From: Verrucomicrobiales bacterium
Lineage (GTDB): Bacteria; Verrucomicrobiota; Verrucomicrobiia; Verrucomicrobiales; DEV007
Length of the DNA stretch: 39,070 nucleotides
NCBI GenBank assembly: GCA_002726915.1
Contig: PBSY01000010.1
Coordinates: 17,417-56,486, forward strand
Reading direction: 5' to 3'
The translations under genes were made by a program, and so were the position numbers. The notes beneath the pieces are model-generated. The model did not search any database. It saw only the letters and a program-made list of their open reading frames with translations, and was not told where the DNA came from. Below, piece after piece: positions 32,291-39,070 of the stretch (the stretch's first letter is position 1; every line of letters begins with the position of its first letter).

Positions 32291-33760
32291 ATGAAAAAAA
32301 CCTCTTTAGAATCAATTATCGGCCTCGATATAAATGAGGCTCAAACCAGCAAGGCAGCTCGTTCCCAGCGCAGACTAGCTGCTGCTGTTCCATGGGCTCT
32401 TGCCGCAGGCTTCCTCATTCTGACATGGATCCTTTTTGGAGACCTGGTCGAACGAGGTAAGCCCGTGGAAGTCGAGTCCGTCGTGACACTGAAACGGCCC
32501 GTCGATAGCCTCGTCGAAGAAGGAAACCAGAGAGCTGTTTCAGCAGGTGATCCCTGGGATGCTTCCCTCTTGTTCCAAGCATCCGGATGGATAGAGCCCG
32601 ATCCTCTTCCGATCAAAGCAACTGCTCTGGTCAACGGTGTCGTGAATTCTGTGGCTGTTCTTGAAGGCGAGAAAGTCGAGGCCGGGCAGGTTATGGCCGA
32701 ATTAATCAGTGAGGATTTTGCTTTGGATCTTAAGACAGCGGAGAGCGATCTCGCGTCCATAGAAGCAAAGGCGAAAGCACATGAATCGGCGATTAAGACC
32801 GGTGCAGCAAGGATTGTGACTCTTCAAAAAAGAGTGGAGGCGGGTGAGAAGAGGTGCTTAGAGCTGGAGGATCGTGTCGAGCGACTTGAGCGAGTTAAGG
32901 TTGGCGCCATTTCGGAGGAGGCTCTGACTCTTGCGAGGTTGCAGTTAGAAACTCACCGAGCAGAAGTTGCCGCATTGGGAATTTCGAGAGTTGAGCTGGA
33001 AAGCGATCTCTCAATGCTTGAAGCGATGCGTCAGGAATTTGAGGCCAACGTGCGTCGTGCTGAGGTGGAGGTGAGCCGGCAGAGTTTGGCTTTGAGCCGA
33101 ACCGAGATCACTTCCCCCGTTGATGGAATTGTCCTTCGTCTGCTGGCAGTGCCGGGACAAAAACGGATGTTAGATATGGATGATCCAGATTCAGCAACTG
33201 TCGCAATTCTGTATCAGCCTGACGCTCTGCAGGCCCGCGTTGATGTTCCCTTGGAGGAAGCGGCCCAGCTGAATGTTGGTCAGGCTGTAAGACTGAGATT
33301 AAATTTTCTCCCAGACCAAATTTTTAAAGGAACTGTCACTCGTATTGTTGGTGAGGCAGATCTTCAACGGAACACACTCCAGGCCAAGGTGAGGGTCTTA
33401 GATCCAGATCGGCGTTTGCGTCCGGACATGTTATGTCGTGCGGAGTTCTTAGGTTCCGGCGTTGAATCGTCCGGGACTGGCCCTGTAGATTCGATCTCTC
33501 CCGTTGCCGGCAGAGTCTCCGTTTTTGTGCCCGAATCTTCCCTTGTGAATCGAAAAGGTAGGGAAGCGGAGTTATGGGCGTTGGATGGTTCCGGTCAGAG
33601 GGTGGAGCGTCGGGCGGTGACCCTTGCAGCTGAATCAAGAGAGGGGTTCCTCCGTGCGATAGGTGACGTGCATCCTGGAGATCGAGTGGTGTTGAATCCA
33701 GGAGATGACTTGAAGAGCGGCGACAAGGTGAAGCCTGTTGAAAAGAGGAGGGACTCATGA
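32291..33760 (+). CDS. HlyD/MacA-type periplasmic adaptor subunit
   Basis: 489 residues. A cytoplasmic N-terminus of about 30 residues is followed by one membrane helix (AAAVPWALAAGFLILTWILFG). The first lipoyl half is around 95-140 (ASGWIEPDPLPIKATALVNGVV, VLEGEKVEAGQVMAEL). A long coiled-coil hairpin follows at about 145-265 (many E/K/R heptads), then the second lipoyl half SLALSRTEITSPVDGIVLRLL and beta-barrel and membrane-proximal domains to the C-terminus. It should link the inner-membrane ABC permeases to an outer-membrane channel. No TolC-like gene is in the window. The stop overlaps the ATPase start (ATGA at 33757-33760), so translation is coupled. Confidence 0.9.
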   Translation: MKKTSLESIIGLDINEAQTSKAARSQRRLAAAVPWALAAGFLILTWILFGDLVERGKPVEVESVVTLKRPVDSLVEEGNQRAVSAGDPWDASLLFQASGWIEPDPLPIKATALVNGVVNSVAVLEGEKVEAGQVMAELISEDFALDLKTAESDLASIEAKAKAHESAIKTGAARIVTLQKRVEAGEKRCLELEDRVERLERVKVGAISEEALTLARLQLETHRAEVAALGISRVELESDLSMLEAMRQEFEANVRRAEVEVSRQSLALSRTEITSPVDGIVLRLLAVPGQKRMLDMDDPDSATVAILYQPDALQARVDVPLEEAAQLNVGQAVRLRLNFLPDQIFKGTVTRIVGEADLQRNTLQAKVRVLDPDRRLRPDMLCRAEFLGSGVESSGTGPVDSISPVAGRVSVFVPESSLVNRKGREAELWALDGSGQRVERRAVTLAAESREGFLRAIGDVHPGDRVVLNPGDDLKSGDKVKPVEKRRDS

Positions 33761-34461
33761 GTGAGGAGCCCTTAATACGCTGCCGAGATTTAACCAAGGT
33801 CTACCGCAAGGGAAGGATGGAAGTTGCCCCTCTTGAAAAGCTGACGCTTGACGTGAAACGCGGTGAGTTTCTTGCATTGATGGGGCCATCAGGCTCAGGA
33901 AAAACCACGCTTCTGAACCTGATTTCAGGTATTGATCAACCGACTTATGGTGAACTGTGGGTGGGCGACCGCGAGATCAGTAAGATGAGACGTGGTCAGT
34001 TAACCAAGTGGCGAGCAAGCGAGTGTGGCTACATCTTTCAGTTGTATCATCTTGTGCCGATCCTTTCCGCTTACGAAAACGTGGAGCTTCCTCTTCTTCT
34101 TCAGAAGGGACTGTCGAGAAAGGCGAGGAGGAGCAAGGTAGAAGGTGCGCTTGAATTGGTGAGGCTCTCTGATCGTGCTGATCACCGCCCTTCTGAACTT
34201 TCTGGCGGACAAGAGCAACGGGTTGCCATTGCAAGGGCTTTGGTAGCTGATCCCGCGCTGCTGGTGGCTGACGAACCCACTGGAGACCTTGATCGCGAAA
34301 GTGCTGACCAAATCCTCGATCTACTAGGTGAACTGTCAGGTGTTCACCAGAAGACCATCGTCATGGTGACTCATGATGCTCGGGCTGCGGAGACCGCTGA
34401 CAGGACCTTGCATTTGGAAAAAGGAAAGCTGGTCGAAAGCCGAGGGGGGGTGGGCGTATGA
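33757..34461 (+). CDS. ABC transporter ATP-binding subunit, MacB/LolD type
   Basis: 234 residues, the usual LolD/FtsE length, as a separate chain and not fused to a permease as in MacB. Motifs: Walker [10 protein letters not shown] (about 43-51), Q-loop FQLYHLVP, signature [15 protein letters not shown], Walker [13 protein letters not shown] and H-loop VTHD. The second Q in LSGGQEQ is typical of this branch. It powers the type VII ABC (mechanotransmission) complexes with FtsX-like permeases, which push substrates out from the periplasmic side and do not transport through a central channel. ATGA overlaps on both sides (33757-33760 and 34458-34461) couple it to adaptor and permease. Confidence 0.93.
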   Translation: MSEEPLIRCRDLTKVYRKGRMEVAPLEKLTLDVKRGEFLALMGPSGSGKTTLLNLISGIDQPTYGELWVGDREISKMRRGQLTKWRASECGYIFQLYHLVPILSAYENVELPLLLQKGLSRKARRSKVEGALELVRLSDRADHRPSELSGGQEQRVAIARALVADPALLVADEPTGDLDRESADQILDLLGELSGVHQKTIVMVTHDARAAETADRTLHLEKGKLVESRGGVGV

Positions 34462-35609
34462 ACAGCCTGATTCATCTTGCTGTGCTGGCGTTGAAGCAAG
34501 TGACACGGCACCGCATTCGTAGTCTTCTCACGATTGCAGGGGTGGCGGCGGGGATGTTTTTGTTTACCGCGGTAGAGACCATGCAATCTTCGCTTCGGGC
34601 CGCCACAGTAGCGGGAACAGAGGATACCACTCTTGTGGTCTATCGGGAGAACCGATTTTGTCCCTCCACCTCAAGGCTTCCGGAACATTATGAGTCAGAT
34701 ATCCGTCGTATCCCCGGAGTGGTTGAAGTGATCCCGATTCAGATCGTGGTGAATAATTGTGGCGCCAGTCTCGACGTGATTACCTTCAGAGGTGTCCCAC
34801 CTGAAGAATTGGAGTCTTTCAACCCCGAGCTTGAGATTGTTGATGGATCCTACGCGACGTGGACGGATCGAAGCGATGGAGCTCTCTTGGGTGAAAACTT
34901 TGCAGCTCGCCGGGGTCTTAAACAAGGGGATCAGTTCGAAGCGGCCGGTGTTCGTGTCTTCGTTTCCGGTATCATCCGTTCAGCAGAGCCTCAGGACAAT
35001 AATGTTGCTTATGTCCATCTTCCTTTTCTTCAGCAGTCTTCGAGGGTTGGTTTGGGAACTGTTACTCAATTTAATGTAAGAGTGGAGGATTCGACAAAAC
35101 TTGATTCTGTAGCTACAGCGATTGACGCCTTGTTTAAGTCAGATCAGGCACCCACCAGCACAAAACCCGAGAAAGCTTTTTTTGCGCAGACCGCAAAGGA
35201 TATGGTCGAGATGGTGGGTTTTACTCGCTGGCTTGGTTTTGGCGCAGTGGTTGCGGTCCTGTCGCTGGTTGCCAATGCATTACTTCTAGTGGTTCGGGGG
35301 AGCGTGAAGGAAAACGCGATCTTTCAGACGTTGGGATTCTCGCGCCTCGCCGTCGGAAGCGTCATGTTGTGGGAAGGAATGATCCTGGGGTTTCTCGGCG
35401 GTTTGTCAGGTTGTGCTGCGGCGGTAATCTTCTTTTCCTGGAAGCGCTTTACCCTTGGTAACGAGGGGCTCACTCTTGCGTTGAGCCCCGATCTTAATGT
35501 CACACTTGCAGGGCTTGCTATCGCGGTCGGCCTCGGATTACTCGCCTCCTTATGGCCCGCTTTGGTGGCTTCACGTAAACCAATCGTAAAATCTTTGAGG
35601 TCAGCCTGA
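34458..35609 (+). CDS. FtsX/MacB-type ABC permease 1, with two periplasmic cysteines
   Basis: 383 residues. One N-terminal helix (RSLLTIAGVAAGMFLFTAV) is followed by a periplasmic domain of about 200 residues (MacB_PCD-like) and three C-terminal helices, with the FtsX signature around EKNAI-like VKENAIFQTLGFSRLAVGSVMLWEG. The outer domain has two cysteines, C68 in ENRFCPSTSRLP and C101 in VVNNCGASLDV, in otherwise Cys-poor sequence. They could form a disulfide or bind the same ligand as the Cys-rich proteins of this operon. Two different permease genes imply a heterodimer, like LolC/LolE. Confidence 0.9.
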   Translation: MNSLIHLAVLALKQVTRHRIRSLLTIAGVAAGMFLFTAVETMQSSLRAATVAGTEDTTLVVYRENRFCPSTSRLPEHYESDIRRIPGVVEVIPIQIVVNNCGASLDVITFRGVPPEELESFNPELEIVDGSYATWTDRSDGALLGENFAARRGLKQGDQFEAAGVRVFVSGIIRSAEPQDNNVAYVHLPFLQQSSRVGLGTVTQFNVRVEDSTKLDSVATAIDALFKSDQAPTSTKPEKAFFAQTAKDMVEMVGFTRWLGFGAVVAVLSLVANALLLVVRGSVKENAIFQTLGFSRLAVGSVMLWEGMILGFLGGLSGCAAAVIFFSWKRFTLGNEGLTLALSPDLNVTLAGLAIAVGLGLLASLWPALVASRKPIVKSLRSA

Positions 35610-35610
35610 A

Positions 35611-36759
35611 ATGTTACCTTTTTCATACGCTGTTAGAAATCTGATCCGCGATCCCTGGAAGTTTGTCCAGAAAGTTGGTGGTGCTGCAATGGTGGTATTT
35701 CTCATCCTTTCTGCGGCCTCCTTTAATCAAGGTATGGATCGCTTGCTCCGGGCCAGCGGTTCAGAGAAGAACGTGATTCTTGTTGGGGCTGGGTCGGAAG
35801 AAAGTGTTGAACGGAGTGAAGTTCGCATTCAGTCAGAGGAACAAATCTCGTCTGGGATTCGCGGAATCGAGGTTAGACTTGATACTCCAGCTGTCAGTGG
35901 AGAGGTGCATTACATGGGGAATGTCTTCATCGATGAAAAGAAGGCCCAAGGTCTCTTGCGCGGGGTGTCTCCTACCGCCTTTGAAGTCCATCGAGAGGTT
36001 AGGATTATCGAGGGCGCTTTTCCTCGCTCTGGCGAAGTGTTGGCAGGTCGACTTGCCGGGAAGAGTCTCGGTGTCGCGGAAAACGAGTTGTCAGTTGGTG
36101 CAAAGATGGTCTTCGAAAGTCAGGAGTTCACTGTTTCTGGCATCTTTGAGGCACCGGGAACGGTTATGGAATCAGAGATCTGGATGGACCGCATTGATCT
36201 AATGACTCTTGTGCAACGCGATACCCTTTCTTGCGTTGTTATTCGCCTTGAGTCCGAGGGGGGGGTTCCTGAAGTTGATCTATTCACCAAGCAGCGACTG
36301 GACCTGGAACTCGTGGCGATTCGGGAGTCAGACTACTATGGGAAATTGGCAGAGTTCTATGGGCCAATTCGCGGAATGACTTGGCTGACTGCCGGGCTGG
36401 TTGCTGCTGGAGCCGTGTTCGGAGGTATCAATATGCTTTATGCAGCGTTTTCTTCAAGAATTCGTGAGTTAGCTACTTTGCAGACCGTCGGGTTTAGCCG
36501 TATCGCAGTTCTTGTCTCGTTGATTCAGGAAAGTCTTCTCGCTACCCTTGTGGGAACCCTGCTGGCTGCGTTTATGGCAACCGTTTTTCTTGAAGGAATT
36601 AGTGTTCCCTTTTCAACCGGAACGTTCCGTCTTTCTATGACGGCGCCCGTCGTTTTTCTGGGGCTGGGAGCTGGAATTATACTCGGCGCCATTGGCGCAC
36701 TGCCTCCGGGGATACGTTGCCTGAAATCTCCTCTACCCATTGCTCTACGATCTCAATAA
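35611..36759 (+). CDS. FtsX/MacB-type ABC permease 2
   Basis: 382 residues, one base after the permease 1 stop. The same topology is present: one N-terminal helix (VGGAAMVVFLILSAASF), a large periplasmic domain and three C-terminal helices with RIRELATLQTVGFSRIAVLVSLIQES, matching the FtsX domain. It is clearly diverged from permease 1; the outer domain has a single cysteine (TLSCVVI). Together with permease 1, the ATPase and the adaptor it completes a DevBCA/MacAB-like exporter. A 33-base gap separates it from the lipoprotein gene. Confidence 0.9.
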   Translation: MLPFSYAVRNLIRDPWKFVQKVGGAAMVVFLILSAASFNQGMDRLLRASGSEKNVILVGAGSEESVERSEVRIQSEEQISSGIRGIEVRLDTPAVSGEVHYMGNVFIDEKKAQGLLRGVSPTAFEVHREVRIIEGAFPRSGEVLAGRLAGKSLGVAENELSVGAKMVFESQEFTVSGIFEAPGTVMESEIWMDRIDLMTLVQRDTLSCVVIRLESEGGVPEVDLFTKQRLDLELVAIRESDYYGKLAEFYGPIRGMTWLTAGLVAAGAVFGGINMLYAAFSSRIRELATLQTVGFSRIAVLVSLIQESLLATLVGTLLAAFMATVFLEGISVPFSTGTFRLSMTAPVVFLGLGAGIILGAIGALPPGIRCLKSPLPIALRSQ

Positions 36760-36792
36760 ATCCATCCTTTTAATCTAAACAAAAATCATATT

Positions 36793-37356
36793 ATGAAACT
36801 AATGAAGCTCCATATCTCACTTGGTTACCTCTCCGCCTTGGCTTTCCTCTTTACCTCTTGTGGTGGGGGAAAATCAGAACCTGAAGCTCCAACGGTAGGA
36901 GTCAGTTCAATCTTCGATGCGGTACTCGTGAATACGAAACCAGAAGATGCCGTTTCTGTGGTTGAAGCCAGAAAATCAGCCAGTCCCGGTGATTTGATCG
37001 CGGTGACTGGTAAAATAGCCGGTGCCATGCAGCCGTTTACCGAAAGCTTCGCAGCAGCAATCTTGGCGGATCAAGCCTTGGCAACGTGCGATCTTACGAA
37101 CGACGATCAGTGCCCTACTCCATGGGATGCTTGTTGCGTAGAAATTCCAGTTATTCAGAGCATGCGGATGTTGATTCAAGTTCTCGGTGATGACGGTCGC
37201 CCAATACCAGAGGGGCTTGCCGGAGTTCGCGGTATGAAAGAGCTCGATGTGCTTGTGGTAGCTGGGACGGTCGCTGAAGGTTCCACCGCAGAGAACCTGA
37301 TCGTAAACGCTACAGAGATCTACCAAATGCCCCCGGTTGCCGCTCCAGAGGCTTGA
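36793..37356 (+). CDS. Lipoprotein with a C-x7-C-x6-CC cluster (CPTPWDACC)
   Basis: 187 residues with a lipoprotein signal (ALAFLFTSC, lipid Cys23). The mature chain has an OB-like beta pattern (SASPGDLIAVTGKIAGAM, MLIQVLGDDGRPI, LDVLVVAGTVAEG) with a cysteine cluster inserted: C99, C107, C114 and C115, spelling C-x7-CPTPWDACC. The C-x6-CC spacing is identical to that of the first protein of the operon. CPTPWD-x-CC proteins are, as far as I recall, a conserved but uncharacterised PVC family. I infer a membrane-anchored substrate-binding or delivery protein for the exporter. It is likely the last gene of the operon; the next gene is convergent, 2 bases away. Confidence 0.75.
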   Translation: MKLMKLHISLGYLSALAFLFTSCGGGKSEPEAPTVGVSSIFDAVLVNTKPEDAVSVVEARKSASPGDLIAVTGKIAGAMQPFTESFAAAILADQALATCDLTNDDQCPTPWDACCVEIPVIQSMRMLIQVLGDDGRPIPEGLAGVRGMKELDVLVVAGTVAEGSTAENLIVNATEIYQMPPVAAPEA

Positions 37357-37358
37357 TT

Positions 37359-38282
37359 TCAGTTTTTCGACTGTTGCGAAAAGCACCACTCGTAAACGCC
37401 CTCGGTTTTTGCGAGAGTCCAATGAATCTGATTGTGTATGTGGTCGGGAAAGCCGTCGAAGTGGGCGATTTTCCCGGCGGCGGTGAAAGCTTCGGCCACT
37501 GCTTTTGCGCCCGCCAGATCCCGCTCGCCTGAGAAAGTGAACCATAGCGAAGTCGTGACTGGTTCAACCCATGACATCTTCGCTTCTCCATCGGCGAAAA
37601 GCGCGGCGGCATAGTAGTTGGGGCGACGCTCAATGAGGGCCCCGATGCCGCGAGCACCCATGCTGTAACCGGAGAGGTAGATACGGGCGCGATCGATGGG
37701 AAGACTGTTCGAAATCGTATCGATTAGATTCTCTAGCGATTCGGCCTGCTCTCCCCAGTTGCTATCAGGCGGGCATGTGGGGACAACAATGAGGCAGGGA
37801 AAATCATCATAGAATTCTTCGGCAAGTTTCTTGGCAGCGATTTCAACCTTACCGGTCTCGACATCATCAGCTCTAGAACCAGCCCCGTGAAGATGGACAA
37901 ATAGAGGTATTTCATCTTCCAGTCTCTTGAGTCTGGAGGTCCCGTATATTTGAAAGAGAATGCCAAGTTCCTCCTCCGTAACCTTTACCCATTCCCCAGT
38001 AAGTTTTTTGGCAAAGGGACCTGACTGAAAGCCGTCAGCCCGCGCTAGATTCATCAGATAACGCTCGGTATAAGCTTGGTCTTCACGAGAAAGACTATTC
38101 AGCGGTAGTATAAAAGTGCGCCCATCTTCCCGACGAACTGATACCTCTCTGGCATTGGCCGACTGCATAGTCCCATCGAAACTTCGACCGTCAGTCGATG
38201 TCCATGTCCTTGTTTCTGCGATGGAATCTAAACAGAAAAGGAATAGCAGCAGGGTTAGGTTTCTCGTGAAACGTCGTCGCAT
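37359..38282 (-). CDS. Secreted SHD1-domain alpha/beta-hydrolase (esterase-like)
   Basis: 307 residues from the ATG at 38282 (two codons after a TTG). A signal peptide (MRRRFTRNLTLLLFLFCLDSIAE) leads to an SHD1 domain at about 24-76 (RTWTSTDGRSFDGTMQSA, then REDGRTFILPLNSLSREDQAY). The hydrolase follows: oxyanion region VHLHGAGSRADD, nucleophile GYSMGARG (about S207), acid in FSGERD (about D255) and histidines in DHIHNQIHW. It resembles the dienelactone/PHB-depolymerase-like esterases that often carry such modules in PVC bacteria. It probably hydrolyses an ester in a polymer outside the cell. It is convergent with the efflux lipoprotein gene. Confidence 0.82.
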   Translation of the reverse strand: MRRRFTRNLTLLLFLFCLDSIAETRTWTSTDGRSFDGTMQSANAREVSVRREDGRTFILPLNSLSREDQAYTERYLMNLARADGFQSGPFAKKLTGEWVKVTEEELGILFQIYGTSRLKRLEDEIPLFVHLHGAGSRADDVETGKVEIAAKKLAEEFYDDFPCLIVVPTCPPDSNWGEQAESLENLIDTISNSLPIDRARIYLSGYSMGARGIGALIERRPNYYAAALFADGEAKMSWVEPVTTSLWFTFSGERDLAGAKAVAEAFTAAGKIAHFDGFPDHIHNQIHWTLAKTEGVYEWCFSQQSKN

Positions 38283-39070
38283 CTTCAAAAGATAAACCGC
38301 GAAAGGGCGGCGGTGAAGTCGTATTTTAGTGGTGCCGTCCGCTGGCTTTGCGGACTAACGGACGAATTCGCATGGGTTGCCGCCTCGCAGTGCTCAATTG
38401 ATCCGCGCGTCTGCTTCGGCGTTCGCACTTGGTGACTGCGCTTGCGCTCCGGTCCGTGCGGTAGCAGGACGCGGTCATGGAATTATGAGAGCGGCTAGCA
38501 GTCAAAGGAGTTTGGCAAGATTCGATCGGCGCTTCTTTGGCGATGAGCGGAGTCTTTTTGATGAGCCTTTCCTCGGTGGGATTTAAGACACGAGAGTTAA
38601 TAGTAGCCAGACCTCGATCAGTCCGGAAATATTTAGTTGGCTTTAGTCGATGTTTTTTCAGCACCTCGCAAAGACGGGAATGAGTCTTATATTCTTTTTT
38701 GCGGTGGGGAACGCCCGCCTTCGTTTGGAGTATTACTTCGGAACGAGGACTTCGTACCTTCGAAACTCTTGCCGATTCCCTGATTAGTCGAACGGCCTCA
38801 GCTTTGATAGTTCCGTTCGACAGCTTCTCTGCCCAGAGCGGCGACAAACAGGCGGAGGGCTTATAGCGTGATAGCTTTATCAGCGCATATTTGGGAATCG
38901 CAACTTGCTGAAGTCGTGGATTCGTCCTGAAAGCGGATTATGCAGGGGAAGGGTACTTGTCAAGAAGACTGGAGAAGCGCGTCGCAGATGAATGCGGTGG
39001 AACCGAAAAGTAAAGCGAAGGATAAGCGAAAAGGCGGACTGACTATGGAGGGCAGGAGTTTGACGGGCGG
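38283..39070. other. 788 bases at the right edge without a convincing gene
   Basis: Minus-strand frame 38326-38847 (173 codons) has a Ser/Arg/Thr/Lys-heavy product with no hydrophobic core or motif and looks non-coding. The stretch contains a 6-bp hairpin (GTCCGC 38337-38342 with GCGGAC 38350-38355) and a GC-rich, self-complementary stretch around 38430-38462. A frame opens at the ATG at 38988 and is still open after 27 codons at the window end; it could be the start of a gene, but there is no clear motif. Confidence 0.5.

Noticed and set aside
38326..38847. 173-codon minus-strand frame at the right edge
   Set aside because: The product is Ser/Arg/Thr/Lys-rich with no hydrophobic core, motif or signal peptide; it reads like translated non-coding sequence.
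38988..39070. Frame open to the window end from an ATG at 38988
   Set aside because: Only 27 basic codons are visible, with no motif; cannot be told from chance.

Overview
The window looks like chromosomal DNA from the PVC superphylum, most likely a free-living member of Verrucomicrobiota. The best single clue is the operator in front of lexA: a TGTTC-N4-GAACA box, which is the LexA motif described for Verrucomicrobia. Supporting clues are a DUF1552 Tat protein, a planctomycete-type cytochrome c domain joined to leucine-rich repeats, two SHD1-domain secreted proteins, Tat-exported Gfo/Idh/MocA oxidoreductases, PQQ/NHL beta-propellers and several Cys-rich exported proteins. There are no rRNA or tRNA genes, CRISPR arrays, phage genes or intact insertion sequences.

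Layout. 1-3270: galactose mutarotase (cut by the left edge) head-to-head with a PQQ-like propeller protein, then a TraB/GumN-like protein. 3539-6494: an atypical AroE paralogue divergent from thymidine phosphorylase, which is translationally coupled to a lipoprotein with a PD-(D/E)xK-like motif. 6524-10660: a C39-like secreted protease homologue divergent from dhaK-dhaL, then a canonical aroE. 10762-13030: a small Tyr/Arg/Cys-rich exported protein with its own terminator, then a Na/phosphate cotransporter. 13031-13497: a gene-poor gap with a possible decayed SDR gene, a terminator and a 12-bp palindrome. 13498-17532: Tat oxidoreductase, thioredoxin-fold/SHD1 protein, D-Ala-D-Ala carboxypeptidase lipoprotein and TPR membrane protein. 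17604-18245: LexA box and lexA. 18344-26870: NHL propeller-hydrolase fusion, trypsin-like protease with overlapping cytochrome c-LRR protein, PLP lyase (PabC-like), EamA transporter, a second oxidoreductase, an unknown protein and a beta-helix protein. 26936-31093: ABC-F ATPase, DUF1552 protein and ROK sugar kinase. 31826-37356: an efflux operon. 37359-38282: SHD1-hydrolase. 38283-39070: no convincing gene.

The most interesting unit is the operon at 31826-37356. It encodes a HlyD-type adaptor, a MacB/LolD-type ATPase and two different FtsX-like permeases. It is bracketed by two exported Cys-rich proteins. The first has an exact C-x6-CC-x6-CC-x6-CC ladder just after its signal peptide. The last is a lipoprotein with C-x7-C-x6-CC, containing CPTPWDACC. 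Permease 1 adds two cysteines in its outer domain. A near-consensus sigma70-type promoter sits so close to the first ATG that the mRNA should start at the start codon. A pair of mutually exclusive inverted repeats precedes the adaptor gene. I infer a cell-envelope exporter for a soft metal or thiol-reactive compound; the substrate is not visible in the sequence.

Most other genes are envelope, carbohydrate or housekeeping functions in short operons. Convergent gene pairs are packed very tightly (2-50 bp apart, or sharing stop codons). Start codons were moved from the longest open frame wherever a signal peptide, domain boundary or ATG supported it; these choices are noted gene by gene.
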